Source: Paenibacillus sp. FSL R7-0337 (lineage in GTDB: Bacteria > Bacillota > Bacilli > Paenibacillales > Paenibacillaceae). Taken from it: 64,000 nucleotides of DNA. Below are positions 62,391-64,000 of the stretch, piece after piece; positions within the stretch are counted from its first letter, which is position 1; each line of letters starts with the position of its first letter. A program made the translations under genes and the position numbers. Where the stretch lies: assembly GCF_037969875.1 (NCBI RefSeq), contig NZ_CP150218.1, positions 6,820,001 to 6,884,000 of the forward strand, written 5' to 3'. Below the pieces are notes generated by a model that saw only the letters and a list, made by a program, of their open reading frames with translations, was not told the DNA's origin and made no database searches.

Positions 62391-63698
62391 ATGACAACAA
62401 AGCCGTTAACCAAAAGTATTACGTTCCTGCAAGCGCTGGCCCTGGTGGTCGGGATGATTATCGGATCGGGGATTTTTTTGAAGCCCGGAATTGTATTGAA
62501 TAATGCGGGTAGTCCGTGGATGAGTATTCTGGCCTGGGGTGTTGGAGGGATCATTACCCTGGCGTCGGCGCTGAGTGTAGCGGAGATTGCGGCTGCCATT
62601 CCGAAGTCGGGAGGTCTATATACTTATTTAAGTGAATTGTACGGCGGGGTGTTCGGATATCTGCTCGGCTGGGTGCAGGCGGTGATTTCCTATCCGGCTT
62701 CTGTGGCGGCGCTGGCGATTGCTTTTGCTACCTACTCCGGTTACTTCCTGCCGCTGAATGGATGGCAGCAGAAGCTGCTTGCGGTGGGCATTCTAGCCTT
62801 CATTCTGCTGATGAATGTCATCGCGACGAAGTTCGGCGGGATCATTCAGACGGTAGCCACGGTCGGGAAGCTGATTCCGGTAGCAGGCATTGTGGGCGTC
62901 GGGCTGTTCTCGGATCTGGCTCCCGGCTTCGGCGGCATCAGTACAGCGGCAGCAGGGGCAGGCTTCGGGGCTGCGGTGCTCGGCACTCTCTGGGCCTATG
63001 ACGGCTGGATCAGCGTGACCAATATGGCGGGAGAGATCAAGGACCCGGCCAGGACGCTGCCCAAAGTCATTTCGATCGGTGTTGTTTTTGTTATCGCCGT
63101 ATATGTATTGTTCAATATTGCGGTGTTCCAGGCGCTGCCCTATGACCAGATTGTGTCATCCCAGACTCCGGGAGCCGATGCGGCAGAGGCGCTGTTCGGG
63201 AGCGGCGGCGGAGCCTTCATTACGGCAGGCATTATCATCTCTGTGCTGGGTGCGCTGAACGGTTATCTCATGACCGCAGCGCGGGTGCCGCAGGCGATGG
63301 GGGAGCGGGGACAGCTTCCGTTCTCCAGGGTGCTGAGCAGCATTCATCCGAAGTTTCAGACGCCGGCGAATGCGCTTGTTTTTCAGAGTGTGCTGGCGGT
63401 AGTCTATATCTTCTCGGGAACCTTCAATACGCTGACGGATCTGCTGGTGTTCGTGCTCTGGATCTTCTTCACCATGGGCGTGTTCGGAGTGTTCCTCCTA
63501 CGCAGGAAGGTGCCGCCCGTACAAGGCCGCTATCGCGTGCCGCTCTATCCGTTCACCCCGATTCTTGGCGTTGCAGGGGGTCTCTATATCCTGGCCAGCA
63601 CGATCATCAGTGATCCGCTGCGCTCGCTTATAGGGATTGGCATCACGCTTGCCGGACTCCCGGTGTATGTGGTGATGATGCGGAAGAATCGCGTGTAA
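62391..63698 (+). CDS. APC-family amino acid permease
   Basis: 435 residues with twelve predicted membrane segments. N-terminal ALALVVGMIIGSGIFLKPG is the first conserved APC motif (unwound helix 1, GSGIF), and SVAEIAAAIPKSGGLYTYL is the next. Resembles SteT-like or LAT-type amino acid exchangers. AAGGA before ATG 62391. Confidence 0.9.
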   Translation: MTTKPLTKSITFLQALALVVGMIIGSGIFLKPGIVLNNAGSPWMSILAWGVGGIITLASALSVAEIAAAIPKSGGLYTYLSELYGGVFGYLLGWVQAVISYPASVAALAIAFATYSGYFLPLNGWQQKLLAVGILAFILLMNVIATKFGGIIQTVATVGKLIPVAGIVGVGLFSDLAPGFGGISTAAAGAGFGAAVLGTLWAYDGWISVTNMAGEIKDPARTLPKVISIGVVFVIAVYVLFNIAVFQALPYDQIVSSQTPGADAAEALFGSGGGAFITAGIIISVLGALNGYLMTAARVPQAMGERGQLPFSRVLSSIHPKFQTPANALVFQSVLAVVYIFSGTFNTLTDLLVFVLWIFFTMGVFGVFLLRRKVPPVQGRYRVPLYPFTPILGVAGGLYILASTIISDPLRSLIGIGITLAGLPVYVVMMRKNRV

Positions 63699-63741
63699 AC
63701 AGCAGTTCATAGCTGAGTGTGAGAAAGTTTTAATAAAACAG

Positions 63742-63771
63742 TTGACAAGCGCCCGTTCAAAAAAGTATACT
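63742..63771 (+). promoter_or_regulatory. Promoter of tRNA-Lys copy 3
   Basis: TTGACA at 63742-63747, 18-base spacer, TATACT at 63766-63771. Confidence 0.75.
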
Positions 63772-63843
63772 ATGAAAGTACTTTTGAGCGGACGCAGTCA
63801 GCTTAGAGATTATCGTCTAGAGAATCATACATAGACACCATAC

Positions 63844-63916
63844 GGACTCTTAGCTCAGTTGGTAGAGCAGTAGACTCTTAATCTATTTGTCCAGGGTTCG
63901 AGCCCCTGAGAGTCCA
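63844..63916 (+). tRNA. tRNA-Lys (anticodon CTT), copy 3
   Basis: Identical to copies 1 and 2 over 73 bases. It stands alone with its own promoter and is not preceded by tRNA-Ala. Confidence 0.96.
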
Positions 63917-63925
63917 TCCCTTAAG

Positions 63926-63949
63926 AAACGGCAGAAATGCCGTTTTTTT
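63926..63949 (+). terminator. Terminator of tRNA-Lys copy 3
   Basis: Stem AAACGGCA / TGCCGTTT, GAAA loop, followed by a T run. Confidence 0.85.
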
Positions 63950-64000
63950 GCTGTTTTGAGAGAGATGTGCGGTAAACCGAATACACTGGGTCGTGTGTAG

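Overview
The window looks like chromosomal DNA of an endospore-forming, low-to-mid GC Firmicute, most probably Paenibacillus. The left edge has the Bacillales order polA - mutM - ytaF - coaE - lytic transglycosylase - alpha/beta SASP - nrdR, and later genes include an SLH-anchored S-layer protein, a Fur-controlled siderophore transporter and many AGGAGG ribosome binding sites. The genus is an inference from gene order and protein style; no search was run.

Layout. 1-5.2 kb: core replication, repair and sporulation genes. 5.28-5.61 kb: a tRNA-Ala(GGC)/tRNA-Lys(CTT) unit with a clear promoter and terminator. 5.45-36.66 kb: a visibly AT-rich genomic island bounded by a 133-bp direct repeat. The repeat covers the 3' half of tRNA-Ala plus all of tRNA-Lys, and paired 11-bp motifs that look like integrase arm sites lie near both ends. 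A tyrosine integrase remnant sits at the left end, cut exactly at an IS3-family inverted repeat, so the island is probably immobile now. 36.7-41.4 kb: a scar zone of pseudogenes plus an RpiR regulator and a flavocytochrome-c-like lipoprotein. 41.6-64 kb: ordinary chromosome with a large S-layer protein, a TerD-family protein, a two-component system with a lantibiotic-immunity-like ABC transporter, an ECF sigma/anti-sigma pair, a siderophore ABC system, an ABC-2 exporter operon with a serine hydrolase, an amino acid permease and a third tRNA-Lys copy.

Island cargo, left to right. (a) 8.1-13.9 kb: an overlapping pair, an SF2/SNF2-like helicase and a 1130-residue GHKL (Hsp90/sacsin-like) ATPase with a C-terminal zinc ribbon. 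It is the most AT-rich part and lies between two decayed, oppositely oriented IS3 copies. (b) 15.3-19.4 kb: a McrB-like AAA+ protein overlapping a DUF2357/PD-(D/E)XK McrC-like nuclease, a type IV restriction-like pair. (c) 19.5-21.0 kb: a convergent 510-residue protein of unknown function. (d) 21.3-23.5 kb: an XRE regulator, a membrane protein with a predicted OB-like domain, and an HtpX-like M48 protease. (e) 23.5-36.2 kb: one long operon with its own predicted promoter, encoding a membrane/coiled-coil protein, a PD-(D/E)XK-like protein with a glycine-rich membrane segment, three tandem dynamin-like GTPases, a 397-residue protein that may be a degenerate partner, a membrane hairpin/coiled-coil protein and a small helical protein.

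The island therefore reads as a defence island. The operon in (e) is the best candidate for an undescribed system: several dynamin-like GTPases that probably assemble together on membrane, with a nuclease-like membrane protein in the same transcript. The helicase-GHKL pair in (a) is the second candidate. Functions of both are inferred from domains and context only.
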